Source: Chryseobacterium sp. C-71 (GTDB taxonomy: Bacteria; Bacteroidota; Bacteroidia; Flavobacteriales; Weeksellaceae). Taken from it: a stretch of 64,000 bases of DNA. The stretch's first letter is position 1; every line of letters begins with the position of its first letter. Location of the stretch: assembly GCF_020911865.1 (NCBI RefSeq), contig NZ_CP087131.1:2046001-2110000 (forward strand), written 5' to 3'. Below, one piece after another: positions 9,315 to 18,776 of this stretch. The translations under genes and the position numbers were made by a program. The notes under the pieces were generated by a model. The model saw nothing but the letters and a program-made list of their open reading frames with translations. It did not search any database and was not told the origin of the DNA.

Positions 9315-10208
9315 TTAATCACAATAACATGGTGGTCTTCCGAAAGAATAGGTCAATCCTAAACTAAAGGTATTCATCCAGTCTTTTGACTCAGGATCAC
9401 CCACCGTTCTTTTATTTAAGAAAGCAGCTTCTCTCTCTTTTGAAACTGCAAAATAATCCCCTGTCTGCAAAAGCGATCCGCCAGTAGAAGGGTTTATGAT
9501 ATCAGCATTATAATTTGAAATCAAATCTTTAGATAATATTCTGCTGTGATCTAACTGATCTGTCAAAGTATATCTGAATGTAGCTTCTGCAAATACTGCC
9601 CAGCCATGATTGAATTTATATTTTAAACCAACTCCGAAAGGGATATGAGCAACAGTTTTTCTTCCCATTGTATATTCTGTAGTTGTAACGAAATCTAGTT
9701 CATCAACCGGCGCCTGTGCTACCCCATCAGCATTTCTTCTATAGTCATGATTTAATGTTGCTTTTGGAGCGTCAAACATCAAACCTCCAACACCGGCAAA
9801 AATATAAGGACTCAACATGCTTAACTGCTCATTGTTCACCGGGAAGAAATTGTATTCGAATACAACGCTTGCTTCATACACATTGTTCTTACCAAATGAA
9901 TTTCTATTTCTTCTATACTCTTCTTTAGCAGCTTTATCGCTAAACTGTACCTGATTGTAACCTAAATCTACTCTCACAGTCTGGTGAGGGTTAAAATTAA
10001 ATCTATATAACAAACCACCATAAAAAGGAACTCCCCAGTCTGAAACCCTGTCCAAATCCAATGGTTGTTGCAGAATATAATTGGTTTTTCCTATATCACC
10101 TACTAAATTACTCATCCCAAGACGAATTCCCAATTCATTTCTTTGTGCCTTTATACTTACCATTGTGCCTAAGAGGGTAAGGAAGCTAAACAATAATTTT
10201 TTATTCAT
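9315..10208 (-). CDS. DUF6089-like outer membrane beta-barrel protein
   Basis: 297 residues from the ATG at 10208. A longer frame opens at 10253, but the shorter start gives a proper signal peptide (KKLLFSFLTLLGTMVSIKA), and a candidate -7 box TATATTTG (complement at 10251-10258) overlaps the upstream start. The mature protein begins with NELGIRLGMSNLVGDIGKTNY and alternates amphipathic strands ending in NTFSLGLTYSFGRPPCYCD, as expected for a small outer-membrane barrel. This family (DUF6089) commonly sits in front of uppS-bamA in Flavobacteriia. Its exact job is unknown. The two Cys residues at the very end are unusual for a barrel terminus. Confidence 0.82.
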   Translation of the reverse strand: MNKKLLFSFLTLLGTMVSIKAQRNELGIRLGMSNLVGDIGKTNYILQQPLDLDRVSDWGVPFYGGLLYRFNFNPHQTVRVDLGYNQVQFSDKAAKEEYRRNRNSFGKNNVYEASVVFEYNFFPVNNEQLSMLSPYIFAGVGGLMFDAPKATLNHDYRRNADGVAQAPVDELDFVTTTEYTMGRKTVAHIPFGVGLKYKFNHGWAVFAEATFRYTLTDQLDHSRILSKDLISNYNADIINPSTGGSLLQTGDYFAVSKEREAAFLNKRTVGDPESKDWMNTFSLGLTYSFGRPPCYCD

Positions 10209-10418
10209 AGAAGAATATGGATTTATGGTTATTTTAAAAATTAATTTTTGCAAATATAAAACATTTTTATATTAATGATAACCTTAATGTTTCGTTAAAA
10301 ATAAACAAAAAAACATAATTTGTTATAAAGTAAACGACAAACAAGCAAAATTATTCTTTTTTTAACAGATCCTGTTTTCTCAGATAACAGCAAACCCCCA
10401 TTTATTGAGGGCTTGATA

Positions 10419-12917
10419 TTATTTATTTTTAGTAAAAATTGCTTTAACTATGTTTCGTATTTTTATAAGCATCGGCTCTTTGTAATTTTTGTCTTCATCA
10501 AAATAGCCATAACCGTAACCGTAGCCATAACCGTAACCATAGCCGTAACCATAACCCTGTTTCACCACGTAATCATTATACACGAATCCTAGATTCTTAA
10601 TCTCATCATTGTGATATTTTTCTGTAATCATTTTCAACATATACTTTTCTGTATACTCATGACGCACTACGTATAAATTGGCATCAGAATGCTTCATCAA
10701 ATCATAAGAGTCTGCAACCAATCCTACTGGTGGAGAGTCGATAATGATAAAATCATATCTTGTTTTAAGCTCCTCAATAAGCTGAAGGTTTTTTGCACTC
10801 ATCAAAAGCTCCGATGGGTTTGGCGGAATAGGCCCCGATGTAGCAACATCTAAATTAGGAATTTTGGTTTTATTAATGATTTGCTCAATCGTGACTTCAC
10901 CTGTAAGGTAATTTGAAATACCATTTTTATTATCGATATTAAAATCTCCGAAAATTTTAGGCTTTCTTAGATCCATCCCTAATAAGATCGTTTTTTTATC
11001 ACTTAATCCTAACACAGAAGCTAAGTTGATAGAAACATAGGTTTTTCCTTCACCTCCTACAGAAGAAGTTATCAAGATAACTTTACTTTTACCATCTTCA
11101 TTGGATAAGAATCTCATATTTGCTCTAATACCTCTAAAAGCCTCAGAAACAGATGATTTTGGAGATTCTAAAACGGTCAACATATTTTCACTGTTATTAT
11201 TCCCAATAACACCCAGTAGTGGGATTTTTGTTGCGCTTAGTAATTCTTTGATGTTTCTTATTTTGCTGTCTAAGAGTCCGCCTATCAGAATTAGTACAAA
11301 CGGCAAAGCTAATAAGCCTCCGATGATTGCCATTTTAGTACCTTTCACATTCGGTCCGATTGGGCCTTGTCCCAGATTCTTTGCCGGGTCAATAACCGTA
11401 ATATCAGATTGATTGGTTGCCAATCTCATCTGGCTCTCGTTTTGTCTGCTCAACAAGCTGTTATAGGTAGCTTCAATCATGTTGTACCCCCTTTCAGCAT
11501 CCAAATATTTTCTTTGCTTTTCAGGATAAGTTGACAGGTCAGAATTTGCTTCACCAACTTGCTGATCTATCTTGCTTAGTTGTTCGGTGTATACATTATA
11601 AACATTTCTTAATGAACCTGAAGAATTCTGTTTTGCTTCACTTATAAGCCTGTTAACTTCTTTAATGGGTTCAGAATTCGGAGTATAAATAGTAGATAAT
11701 TCTCTTTTCTTAAGATATAAAGCTTTCAACTCAGATACAGAGGCAGTAAACAATCCGTCATCAAAGCCTGCGGCTGAAGAGCTGATCATTTTATCAAAAT
11801 TTTGAGTTTCTACAGAATTTCTGATATTACTCAAAGAAGACATTTTGCTAAGAATTTCAGCTTTTTTTGCTTCAAGCTCTTTGATTCTCGTAAGCGACTT
11901 TTCGTCACGATTCGAAATATCGTATAGTTTTTCTGTAACTTTCAAGTAATTGAGAACAGCACCACTGGAATCTAACTTCTTTCGTATGCTGCCTAAACTT
12001 TCTTTAAGATAAAGTTCTGTATTTTTATCTACTTTTATTTTATCATTAAATCTTTTCTTCTGCAGCTCTAAAACAGATTTATTCAAGAAATTAACGGTAC
12101 TATTAAGATTAAAACCTGTTTTGGTGATAATCATAATGGTATTAATCTCTTTATCAAAATCAACCCCTATAGTACCAATAATCCCGTTTACAGCATCATT
12201 TACCGTAGTTAAATTAACAATAACATTTTCTAATTTGATTTTAGGAGCCACAGGATTTGGCAATAATCTAAATCTTAAGTTTGGAGAAGTGTACCACTCG
12301 TTGACCTTTATTGTCTTATTGGCAGGTCTTTCAAAAGCATTAATACTCTGAAACCCTTCAAAATCATAAGAATATAGATTGGTAGATTCACCTTCCTCAG
12401 GCAAAACTACTTCATAGGAACCATTACCTTTCGGAATGAACGTAATCGGATAATTAACTTGCTGAAGGTGTTTTCTGTCAACCTCTAGAAATACTGGTGA
12501 ATCATCTTTATCCAAATAAGTTGACTTAATGAGGCCTTTTGTCTGATAATTGACAAAGTAATTGAGTTCCTTCACCAAAAACTCGTTGTGAGATCTTGAT
12601 AAAAGCATCTTTTTAAGATATACTCCATCCTGATTTCCATTTTGTCCCCAAATAAAATTAATTGATTGGCTGGGTGTAAAATAACTTGCAGTATTGCTTG
12701 ATATACTCAGAGATAAGTTTGATGCATAAATACTTTGTGCATAATACTTCCCATAAAACCATGAAAAGCCATAGCCTAACAAAAGCATAAAAACAAACCA
12801 ATACCAATTTTTCAGAAGTCTTCTTAAAAAATGTTCAACATCAAAAAGCATAAATGATCCAAATTTTTCTTTCTGAGCTGTATTTTTATCTACAGTAGCA
12901 TCTTTTCCTGGAATCAT
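10419..12917 (-). CDS. Wzc-like polysaccharide co-polymerase / BY-type tyrosine kinase
   Basis: 832 residues. A transmembrane helix (about 38-56) starts a Wzz-type chain-length domain with a long periplasmic coiled coil. A second helix lies near 525-545, followed by a cytoplasmic bacterial tyrosine kinase domain with Walker A SSVGGEGKT near 617-626, Walker A' LLGMDLRKP near 645 and Walker B FIIIDSPP near 722. The C-terminus carries nine Gly-Tyr dipeptides (about residues 787-804), the tyrosine cluster that such kinases autophosphorylate. It controls polymer length and export of capsule or exopolysaccharide together with Wza, 2 bp upstream. The tail is encoded by a 6-bp-unit repeat at about 10504-10557. 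Confidence 0.93.
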   Translation of the reverse strand: MIPGKDATVDKNTAQKEKFGSFMLFDVEHFLRRLLKNWYWFVFMLLLGYGFSWFYGKYYAQSIYASNLSLSISSNTASYFTPSQSINFIWGQNGNQDGVYLKKMLLSRSHNEFLVKELNYFVNYQTKGLIKSTYLDKDDSPVFLEVDRKHLQQVNYPITFIPKGNGSYEVVLPEEGESTNLYSYDFEGFQSINAFERPANKTIKVNEWYTSPNLRFRLLPNPVAPKIKLENVIVNLTTVNDAVNGIIGTIGVDFDKEINTIMIITKTGFNLNSTVNFLNKSVLELQKKRFNDKIKVDKNTELYLKESLGSIRKKLDSSGAVLNYLKVTEKLYDISNRDEKSLTRIKELEAKKAEILSKMSSLSNIRNSVETQNFDKMISSSAAGFDDGLFTASVSELKALYLKKRELSTIYTPNSEPIKEVNRLISEAKQNSSGSLRNVYNVYTEQLSKIDQQVGEANSDLSTYPEKQRKYLDAERGYNMIEATYNSLLSRQNESQMRLATNQSDITVIDPAKNLGQGPIGPNVKGTKMAIIGGLLALPFVLILIGGLLDSKIRNIKELLSATKIPLLGVIGNNNSENMLTVLESPKSSVSEAFRGIRANMRFLSNEDGKSKVILITSSVGGEGKTYVSINLASVLGLSDKKTILLGMDLRKPKIFGDFNIDNKNGISNYLTGEVTIEQIINKTKIPNLDVATSGPIPPNPSELLMSAKNLQLIEELKTRYDFIIIDSPPVGLVADSYDLMKHSDANLYVVRHEYTEKYMLKMITEKYHNDEIKNLGFVYNDYVVKQGYGYGYGYGYGYGYGYGYFDEDKNYKEPMLIKIRNIVKAIFTKNK
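10504..10557 (-). repeat. Hexanucleotide repeat encoding the Gly-Tyr tail
   Basis: Nine imperfect GGY-TAY units in tandem, wobble bases varied, inside the 3' end of the wzc-like gene. Gain or loss of units would keep the reading frame. Confidence 0.85.
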
Positions 12918-12919
12918 AA

Positions 12920-13762
12920 TTAAAGGTTTTTAAGAAGTAGATAAATTGATAATGCAGTAGTAATCACAGAAACTCCACTAATAATAGTTTGTATAGGATC
13001 TTTTCCGAAACCATTAAGTGCTCTTCTCTGGGTGGTAAGGAATATTTCGTCACCATTTTGCACATAATAATATGGAGAATTCATTACATCTTCTCTAGTA
13101 AGATCAATTTTTGCTTTTTTGATACCTTCCGGCAGCTTTCTGTAAACTACAATATTCTTACGATCTATTGTTCTGTTTAAGCCACCATTGATAGATATTG
13201 CCTCTGATAAAGTCAACGTATTTTTATAAACCTTTTTTTCTCCGGTAATCCCTGTCGTTTCAATATCTCCTAAAACATAATAGGTAATACCATCCGTATT
13301 AAGTCTTACTTCAGATTTTCCATCTTGAAAATTTTCATTGACCTTCTCCTGAATCTCCTGACTTATTTCTTCTATTGTTCTGCCTTCTGCTTTAATGTAG
13401 CCTATTCCAAAAACATTAATATCACCTTTTGAATCAACCCGCAAACCTTTCATGTAAATCAAAGCATTACCACCAGTTCCAGTTCCACCAGCTACTCCTA
13501 CATTAACTCCTCCATTAGACCCTGAGGCATTTAACGTTGAATAAAACTGAGCGGCATCTCCCTTAGGAGTCGTAACAATATCAAGAGTCAACATATCATT
13601 TTTAGTAATTCTATACACGGGAATGTTGTAAGGAATCAGACCTTCTTCATTAATCACCAGACTTTCGCTTGGCTGCAAATATTTCACATCTTTTGAAGTG
13701 ATGCAAGATGATAAAAGGAACGGTAGAATTAAAAATAAAATATACTTAAAGATTTTCATCAT
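12920..13762 (-). CDS. wza: Polysaccharide export lipoprotein, Wza family
   Basis: 280 residues. The N-terminus is a lipoprotein signal with lipobox LLSSC (Cys20). A polysaccharide-export domain follows (YRITKNDMLTLDIVTTP near 50-67) and then SLBB-like segments (IKAEGRTIEEISQEIQEKV; YVLGDIETTGITGEKKVY; ALNGFGKDP). The C-terminus holds a hydrophobic helix TIISGVSVITTALSIYLLL that could span the outer membrane, as in Wza. It forms the outer-membrane channel for the polymer whose export the downstream kinase controls; the gap is 2 bp. A TATTTTTG box (complement at 13779-13786) lies 16 bp before the start and may be an internal promoter. Confidence 0.92.
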   Translation of the reverse strand: MMKIFKYILFLILPFLLSSCITSKDVKYLQPSESLVINEEGLIPYNIPVYRITKNDMLTLDIVTTPKGDAAQFYSTLNASGSNGGVNVGVAGGTGTGGNALIYMKGLRVDSKGDINVFGIGYIKAEGRTIEEISQEIQEKVNENFQDGKSEVRLNTDGITYYVLGDIETTGITGEKKVYKNTLTLSEAISINGGLNRTIDRKNIVVYRKLPEGIKKAKIDLTREDVMNSPYYYVQNGDEIFLTTQRRALNGFGKDPIQTIISGVSVITTALSIYLLLKNL

Positions 13763-13798
13763 AATTAAATGTAGTTTGCAAAAATAGAAATTTAATTA

Positions 13799-14926
13799 TT
13801 ATTTTTTTAAATTATTGTTATTTCTCATCAAATAAAAGACATCCGGAAGATAAGCTCCCAGGAAACCCAATGCTAAAACTAAAATCAGCAGAAGATTCAC
13901 ATTACTGTGTCTCATAAAATAAGCTACTGCAACAATAAAAAGATAATACGTTATAATATAAAAGCTGGATCTTCTGTGCGTTAAATCAAGCTTTAATAGT
14001 TTATGGTGAATATGATTTTTGTCTGCCTCGAAAGGAGATTTTTTATTCCAAAGCCTGACTAAAATAACGTTAAGGGTATCAACAATGGGTAAAATCAAGA
14101 TGGCAACAGCAATTACCGGAGCTGATTTTAGATGATACCGCGGGATATTCGGAAGTTTTTTATCTATAAAAATATCAATAAAACAAATACAGGTAAATGC
14201 CAGTAAAAATCCTAAAAGCATAGATCCCGTGTCTCCCATGAATATTTTGGTTGCCCGGTAATTTGACAAATTGTAATATAGAAACGCCAGCACCGAGCCA
14301 ATAATAACCACAGAAAGTACAACTAAAGGATAGTTATATTCCCCTAAACGATAATAGCTAATGCCAAAAAGAGCACAGCATATTACTGAGTAACCGCCAG
14401 CCAAACCGTCAATTCCATCAATTAAGTTGAAAGCATTGATCAATATAACAAAAGTAACAATGGTAACAATTACACTTATCAGGTAATTAATTTGATAAAT
14501 TCCGCAGATCCCGAAAAGATTTCTGATTCTTATATCAGAACCTATGACGATAAATGCAGAAACAACAATCTGAGCTACTAACTTTTTGTATGCTCTCATC
14601 ACCACAATATCATCCATCACGCCTACATAAAGCAGAACAACGAGCGAGGCAAAGAGAAATTTATATAAATCAAAAAGCTCATAAGCAAAAACCGAAGTAC
14701 AGATACCGATTGAATAAAACATGGCAATTCCGCCAAGATTGGGGATTTTTCTAAGGTGTGAGCTTCTCACGCCTGGTTCATCCATCAGATTTTTTCTTCT
14801 GGAAATTTTAATGATGGTGGGAATTGAGAAAAATGTGATTAAAAAAGAGAATAGAAAGCCCAGACCTATTTTTACATAAAAAATAGAAATTCCAGAGCTA
14901 TATAAGAGCAATTCAAAATTCTTCAT
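13799..14926 (-). CDS. WecA/TagO-type undecaprenyl-phosphate sugar-1-phosphate transferase
   Basis: 375 residues, about ten transmembrane helices. It belongs to the MraY/WecA (glycosyltransferase family 4) group that attaches the first sugar phosphate to undecaprenyl phosphate. Family motifs visible: the catalytic DD in GVMDDIVV near residue 105, NAFNLIDGIDGLAGG near 164-178, FMGDTGSMLLGF near 229-240 and the basic HIHHKLLKL near 305. The absence of MraY-specific context and the position directly before wza and the wzc-like gene indicate a role in capsule or O-chain initiation and not peptidoglycan. It is probably the first gene of that operon. Confidence 0.92.
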   Translation of the reverse strand: MKNFELLLYSSGISIFYVKIGLGFLFSFLITFFSIPTIIKISRRKNLMDEPGVRSSHLRKIPNLGGIAMFYSIGICTSVFAYELFDLYKFLFASLVVLLYVGVMDDIVVMRAYKKLVAQIVVSAFIVIGSDIRIRNLFGICGIYQINYLISVIVTIVTFVILINAFNLIDGIDGLAGGYSVICCALFGISYYRLGEYNYPLVVLSVVIIGSVLAFLYYNLSNYRATKIFMGDTGSMLLGFLLAFTCICFIDIFIDKKLPNIPRYHLKSAPVIAVAILILPIVDTLNVILVRLWNKKSPFEADKNHIHHKLLKLDLTHRRSSFYIITYYLFIVAVAYFMRHSNVNLLLILVLALGFLGAYLPDVFYLMRNNNNLKK

Positions 14927-14981
14927 TTTTTTTCTATTAAGTACCTTTCGGGCTTAGTTGACCGAAAAGTCTTAGTGAAAT

Positions 14982-15011
14982 ATTTGTCAGTCATTTGTTA
15001 TTCTGACAAAT
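14982..15011. terminator. Hairpin between the GT2 and WecA-type genes
   Basis: Nine-bp perfect stem ATTTGTCAG / CTGACAAAT with a 12-nt loop, 17 nt past the GT2 stop. No strong U-run follows on the minus strand, so it may be a weak terminator or only an RNA-stabilising hairpin. Confidence 0.45.
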
Positions 15012-15027
15012 TTCTTATCACTTGTGT

Positions 15028-16029
15028 TTACATTAATTTTCTTATCAGTTTTTTTTGTCCTGCAAAAAAAAGCAGATAAAATATCTTTTTTTTCAGGGGC
15101 AAAGATAAAAGATAATTCGTATCAAAACGACTGTAATTCAATATATCTTTAAAATTAATATTCCGTTCTTGTATGAAAACCTCTAATTGATGCGACATTT
15201 TATAGAAAACATCTTCATCTTTCACAAATGCCAAATACGCCAAAAAGGTGTAAACGCCTTCCAAAATCTGGAAATCCTTCAGCTCTTTTACTTTGGTACA
15301 ATACTGAGATTTTTGAAAAAAAACTTCCACATCTTTTACTGCCTTCAAAATATCCAAACCTTTTTCTGTATGCGTTTTTGATATGGAATCGGTACGTTCC
15401 AGATATTGATAATGAAAATTCTGTGTTTGCGCCAATGTTGTACACGCCAATAAAAGCTGCGGAATCAACTGAATATCTTCATAGTGAACTCCTTTTTTAA
15501 ACCTTTTATTTTTAAAAAGTTCTTTTTTAAACAATTTATTACAGGCAAAATAGCTTAGATCAGAAAAGACAGAAAAGTTACTTTCCAAATCAATCTTCTC
15601 CGGCATATTGGGAACCTGCGTCAGCTTTTGAGTCACATTTCCATGCTCATCCACTTTTTGAATGTTGCAAATTACCATTTCAGCCTGATGTTTTAATGCT
15701 AAATTCAGCATTTCTTCAAACATCGTTTCCGTCACGTAATCATCACTGTCAACAAATCCCATATAATCTCCGGTTGCATGATCTATCCCAAAATTTCTGG
15801 CGTCACTTAAACCTCCGTTTTCTTTATTAAAAGCCTTAATTTTTTCGGGAAATCTTTGAGCGTAATCTTGGATTATTCTTTCAGAAGAATCTTTACTTCC
15901 GTCATTTACTACCAAAACTTCAATATTCTGATAGGTTTGATTCATCAAAGAATCAAGACATTTAGCCAAATAATTTTCGACATTATAAACCGGAACGATG
16001 ATAGAAATTAAAGAGGGAACGTTTGTCAT
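15028..16029 (-). CDS. Glycosyltransferase family 2
   Basis: 333 residues. The N-terminal GT-A domain begins SIIVPVYNVENYLAKCLDSLMNQ (about 9-31), with VNDGSKDSS near 40-48 (nucleotide binding) and the metal-binding DSDD near 93-96 (GFVDSDDYVTETMFEEM). It transfers a sugar from a nucleotide donor to a growing glycan or lipid; donor and acceptor are not predictable. The C-terminal third is helical and basic, without a clear membrane span. It starts 3 bp after the arginase-fold gene and faces the polysaccharide genes, so it may contribute to the same surface polymer. Confidence 0.9.
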   Translation of the reverse strand: MTNVPSLISIIVPVYNVENYLAKCLDSLMNQTYQNIEVLVVNDGSKDSSERIIQDYAQRFPEKIKAFNKENGGLSDARNFGIDHATGDYMGFVDSDDYVTETMFEEMLNLALKHQAEMVICNIQKVDEHGNVTQKLTQVPNMPEKIDLESNFSVFSDLSYFACNKLFKKELFKNKRFKKGVHYEDIQLIPQLLLACTTLAQTQNFHYQYLERTDSISKTHTEKGLDILKAVKDVEVFFQKSQYCTKVKELKDFQILEGVYTFLAYLAFVKDEDVFYKMSHQLEVFIQERNINFKDILNYSRFDTNYLLSLPLKKKIFYLLFFAGQKKLIRKLM

Positions 16030-16032
16030 CGT

Positions 16033-17103
16033 TTAGCTTTTTGTAAATCTTGCGCTCAGCCAGCCTTTTTTTGCTTCATCGAAATCTTTCCTCGAACACG
16101 GAATACAGTTTTCAATATTTTCATCATCTCCGAAATACCAAAGATTACTGAACGTATCGCGCTTGAAAGCATATTGTCTGTCCTCGATCAAAACATAAAA
16201 CATTTCGTATTGTCTTTCTTTCGGGTGCGACTGCTGGATATTGATTCCTTCAATCAGATACCAGATCATTTGCGCCAAAAGCTGATGATTCAATTGATTT
16301 TCAGAATAAATATTATAGTTAAATATTCCTACAGACTTTAGATTTTCACTAAGTCCGATTTCTTTCATATAGGCACAAATTTCTCTTCTATTTAAACCAT
16401 TTACTTGTGGATTCATCGAAAAAGCATCACTGAAACTTTCAATCGCATCACAATTTACCGTTACCAAATCTGCTTTTCTGAAAAACGGTTCGGTTTTTTC
16501 CGTAGAATTCATCATTTCAGCAAGGCGAATAATGTCGAACTCAACTTCTTTGATGAGCTTCACAGAATCCTGCTCGTTCAGATGTTTTTGATAGCCTAAA
16601 TGATGATAATTTTTAATTGAGAAATTTTTTGAACCTAAAATTTTGCTTAAAAAAGTATGCTCATCAATCGTTTCACCTTGTTTTAGCGAAATAATATTGC
16701 TGATTTGAGTATAATTAATATTTTGCTGATGGTAATTTAATCCTGAAAACAAAGAAAAAGCAAAGTCATTTGAGCCGCCAATAATCACCGGAATGGCTCT
16801 TTTAGAATGGCAAGCCGACAAAACTTCCTGCAAAATGTAATGAGAATCCTGCACCGATTTCCCTGAAACTAAATCTCCCAGATCCACAATCGGAATTTCA
16901 AAATCAAGCTGTGAAAGCTTATAAAATTCTTTTCTAACCGCTGTAAAATCCTGCACTTCTGCATCGCCATTTGCACCTCTGTAATCAGAAACAAAAAGCA
17001 AAACAATGCTGTCTTCTTTTATATCCTTGGTAATTTTATTTCCGATTTGCCAGTTTTCTGTCCTGAAATTTCTGGGTGAAATGATAAAATCTTCAAAATC
17101 CAT
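16033..17103 (-). CDS. Arginase/formimidoylglutamase-fold protein with degraded metal site
   Basis: 356 residues. The overall pattern follows the ureohydrolase (arginase, agmatinase, formimidoylglutamase) family: AIPVIIGGSNDFAFSLFSGL in the position of the GGDHS strand, and VNCDAIESFSDAF followed by NGLNRREICAYMKEIG in the position of the SFDIDAxDP and GGLxxRE segments. Most manganese ligands are changed: His of GGDH is replaced (GGSND), the DAHxD loop reads SNIIS, and the first Asp of DxD is Asn. It is therefore unlikely to be an active Mn hydrolase and may be structural or regulatory. A TATTTTTG box (complement 17127-17134) lies upstream. Confidence 0.75.
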   Translation of the reverse strand: MDFEDFIISPRNFRTENWQIGNKITKDIKEDSIVLLFVSDYRGANGDAEVQDFTAVRKEFYKLSQLDFEIPIVDLGDLVSGKSVQDSHYILQEVLSACHSKRAIPVIIGGSNDFAFSLFSGLNYHQQNINYTQISNIISLKQGETIDEHTFLSKILGSKNFSIKNYHHLGYQKHLNEQDSVKLIKEVEFDIIRLAEMMNSTEKTEPFFRKADLVTVNCDAIESFSDAFSMNPQVNGLNRREICAYMKEIGLSENLKSVGIFNYNIYSENQLNHQLLAQMIWYLIEGINIQQSHPKERQYEMFYVLIEDRQYAFKRDTFSNLWYFGDDENIENCIPCSRKDFDEAKKGWLSARFTKS

Positions 17104-17411
17104 GTGCTTAAATACTTATTAAAGCTCAAAAATATTAAAATTAAATGAGGAAGCAGAGTTTAGAAATCAGATTTTTAGATGTGGAAGTCATTCTTTGTCA
17201 TCAAGATCGTTTCTTTTAAACCGTTTTCAAACGCTATGCTCGAAAAAGCTTGTTAATTAATTGAAAATATTATTCGATTGACAAGAGCTTTCCACTCAAC
17301 GATGTTCGCTAGCAGGAAAAGATTCAGAATTTACTTTAATGAGAATTTGCTGTGAAACCAACCTTGTCAAAGTTTTGAACTTTGACAAGGTTTTAACGCA
17401 CCTAATTAATT
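17104..17411. other. Intergenic region before the arginase-fold gene
   Basis: 308 bp without a gene. It contains the candidate -7 box of the arginase-fold gene (17127-17134) and the hairpin at 17360-17392. An imperfect inverted pair, AAGCTTGTTAATTAATTGA against TCGATTGACAAGAGCTT, spans about 17246-17291; I see no further signal. Confidence 0.6.
17360..17392. terminator. Strong hairpin terminator after the GH43-like gene
   Basis: Perfect 13-bp stem AACCTTGTCAAAG / CTTTGACAAGGTT with a 7-nt loop, 20 nt past the stop of the minus-strand gene. There is no long U-run on the minus side. Hairpins of this AACCTTGTCAAAG type also look like an interspersed repeat family in this group, so it may be both. 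Confidence 0.65.
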
Positions 17412-18497
17412 TTAGCCCTTCAAAATCTCAAACACAAACGTTGTAGAGGTCTCAAACTTCCCGCCCTGCGTGGCTCCGAATAAAAACTGAGGTCTTTTCC
17501 CGTCTTTACTCATCAAAATCATCGGTCTTTCCAACCTCCCAAATCTTTTTAGATGTTTCGGCGGAGCTGTTTCTTTGATGTAATGCTGCATATTGAGATA
17601 GGCAATTTCGGGTTTTTTCCATTTGACGCCGTCTTTTGTTGTTAAATGCAAACCGTATTCATGGTTGAAAAATCCCATATCCCGGGCAACCATGTGAAAT
17701 TTTCCATTTTGTTTCCAGATAAACGCATCTTCTAACTGAGCATTGTTGGGCAAAGAAGAAAAATCAATCACCGGATTTTCAGAGACTTTTGTGTAAGGTC
17801 CGGCTGGATAATCTGCTTTTGCCAATCCATATTTTCGGTTTCCTCGCACAGCTCCTTTTTGAGTTTCATATTCTTCGGTGTTCCAGGATTTGTAGAAGAG
17901 CCAGTATTTTCCGTCGTTTCCTTTTACAAATGCTGGATTGGTGGTACAATGATCGTCCCACGCACCTTTTTCTCCGGGAAGAAGCAATGGTCGTTCAGGT
18001 CTTGTCCAATCTCCATCCAAACTTTTTGAAGTTGCTAATCCTATCCTTTTAGTATTCGTCTTTCCGTTGGAAGTCCCCATAAAGAACAGATAATACTGAT
18101 CATCTACTTTTTTAATTAATGGATTGTGACACGTTGTTGCATCCCAAAACTCGCCGCCTCTAGGAGCAAGAACAATCTGCTTGTGCTGAAATTCTTCAAA
18201 AGGCGAGTTGGCTTCTGCACGGCAGATCTCAGAACCGTTGAGCCAGCCGCCCATTCCTTTTTCTTTTTTCCAGCGGGAGTAGAAAAGATGCACTTTACCG
18301 TCTTCGCCCCAAATCGGAGATGAACACCAGATATAGTAGCCATCCAGTTCTAATGATCTTCCGATGGGTTTTAAATTAAAATAAGGCTTGTCTGAAAAAT
18401 CAAATGCACGGCTAAATGATGAACTGAAGAATACTGCTGCAATTCCTAAAGCTGAAGTTTGCAAAAAATCTCTGCGGGTGTATTTTGACTGGCTCAT
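17412..18497 (-). CDS. Secreted GH43-like glycoside hydrolase (five-bladed propeller), Tat signal
   Basis: 361 residues. The N-terminus has a twin-arginine signal (TRRDFLQTSALGIAAVFFSSSFSRA), so export is probably by the Tat system after folding. The mature part shows repeated propeller blades with patterns such as DGYYIWCSSPIWGEDGKVHLFYSRW, DQYYLFFMGTSNGK, DHCTTNPAFVKGNDGKYWLFYKSW and LEDAFIWKQNGKFHMVARDM, typical of GH43/GH117-like enzymes that act on plant or algal glycans. Acidic residues in these blades are candidates for catalysis, but I cannot assign them firmly. There is no SusC/SusD pair nearby, so it is not part of a classical polysaccharide utilisation locus here. Confidence 0.78.
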   Translation of the reverse strand: MSQSKYTRRDFLQTSALGIAAVFFSSSFSRAFDFSDKPYFNLKPIGRSLELDGYYIWCSSPIWGEDGKVHLFYSRWKKEKGMGGWLNGSEICRAEANSPFEEFQHKQIVLAPRGGEFWDATTCHNPLIKKVDDQYYLFFMGTSNGKTNTKRIGLATSKSLDGDWTRPERPLLLPGEKGAWDDHCTTNPAFVKGNDGKYWLFYKSWNTEEYETQKGAVRGNRKYGLAKADYPAGPYTKVSENPVIDFSSLPNNAQLEDAFIWKQNGKFHMVARDMGFFNHEYGLHLTTKDGVKWKKPEIAYLNMQHYIKETAPPKHLKRFGRLERPMILMSKDGKRPQFLFGATQGGKFETSTTFVFEILKG

Positions 18498-18693
18498 TGT
18501 ATTTGATTTTCAGCTAATGTAGAAGAAAGCTATTCAAATAGTGTCCTGCGGTTTCGGGTTTACGTTTTTAAATAATATTGTTTTAAATGTTTTTAAATTA
18601 TTCAATTTTTTAAATCTAAACTATTCAGTCTAAAAGGATAGAAATTGAGGTAAGAAGATTGACTAGTAAAGATTTTTGGAGTGGGAAAATCGT

Positions 18694-18701
18694 TATATTT
18701 G
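18694..18701 (+). promoter_or_regulatory. Candidate -7 box for the alpha/beta hydrolase gene
   Basis: TATATTTG, an exact fit to TAnnTTTG, lies 75 bp before the ATG at 18777. A TTTG at 18675-18678 is only 15 nt away, shorter than the usual 19-21, so the -33 element is uncertain. Confidence 0.45.
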
Positions 18702-18776
18702 ACTGATTAATAATAGAAAAAAACAGCTAACACCACCCCAAGACTTCATTACTAATAGAGACCGACTAAACCAAAA

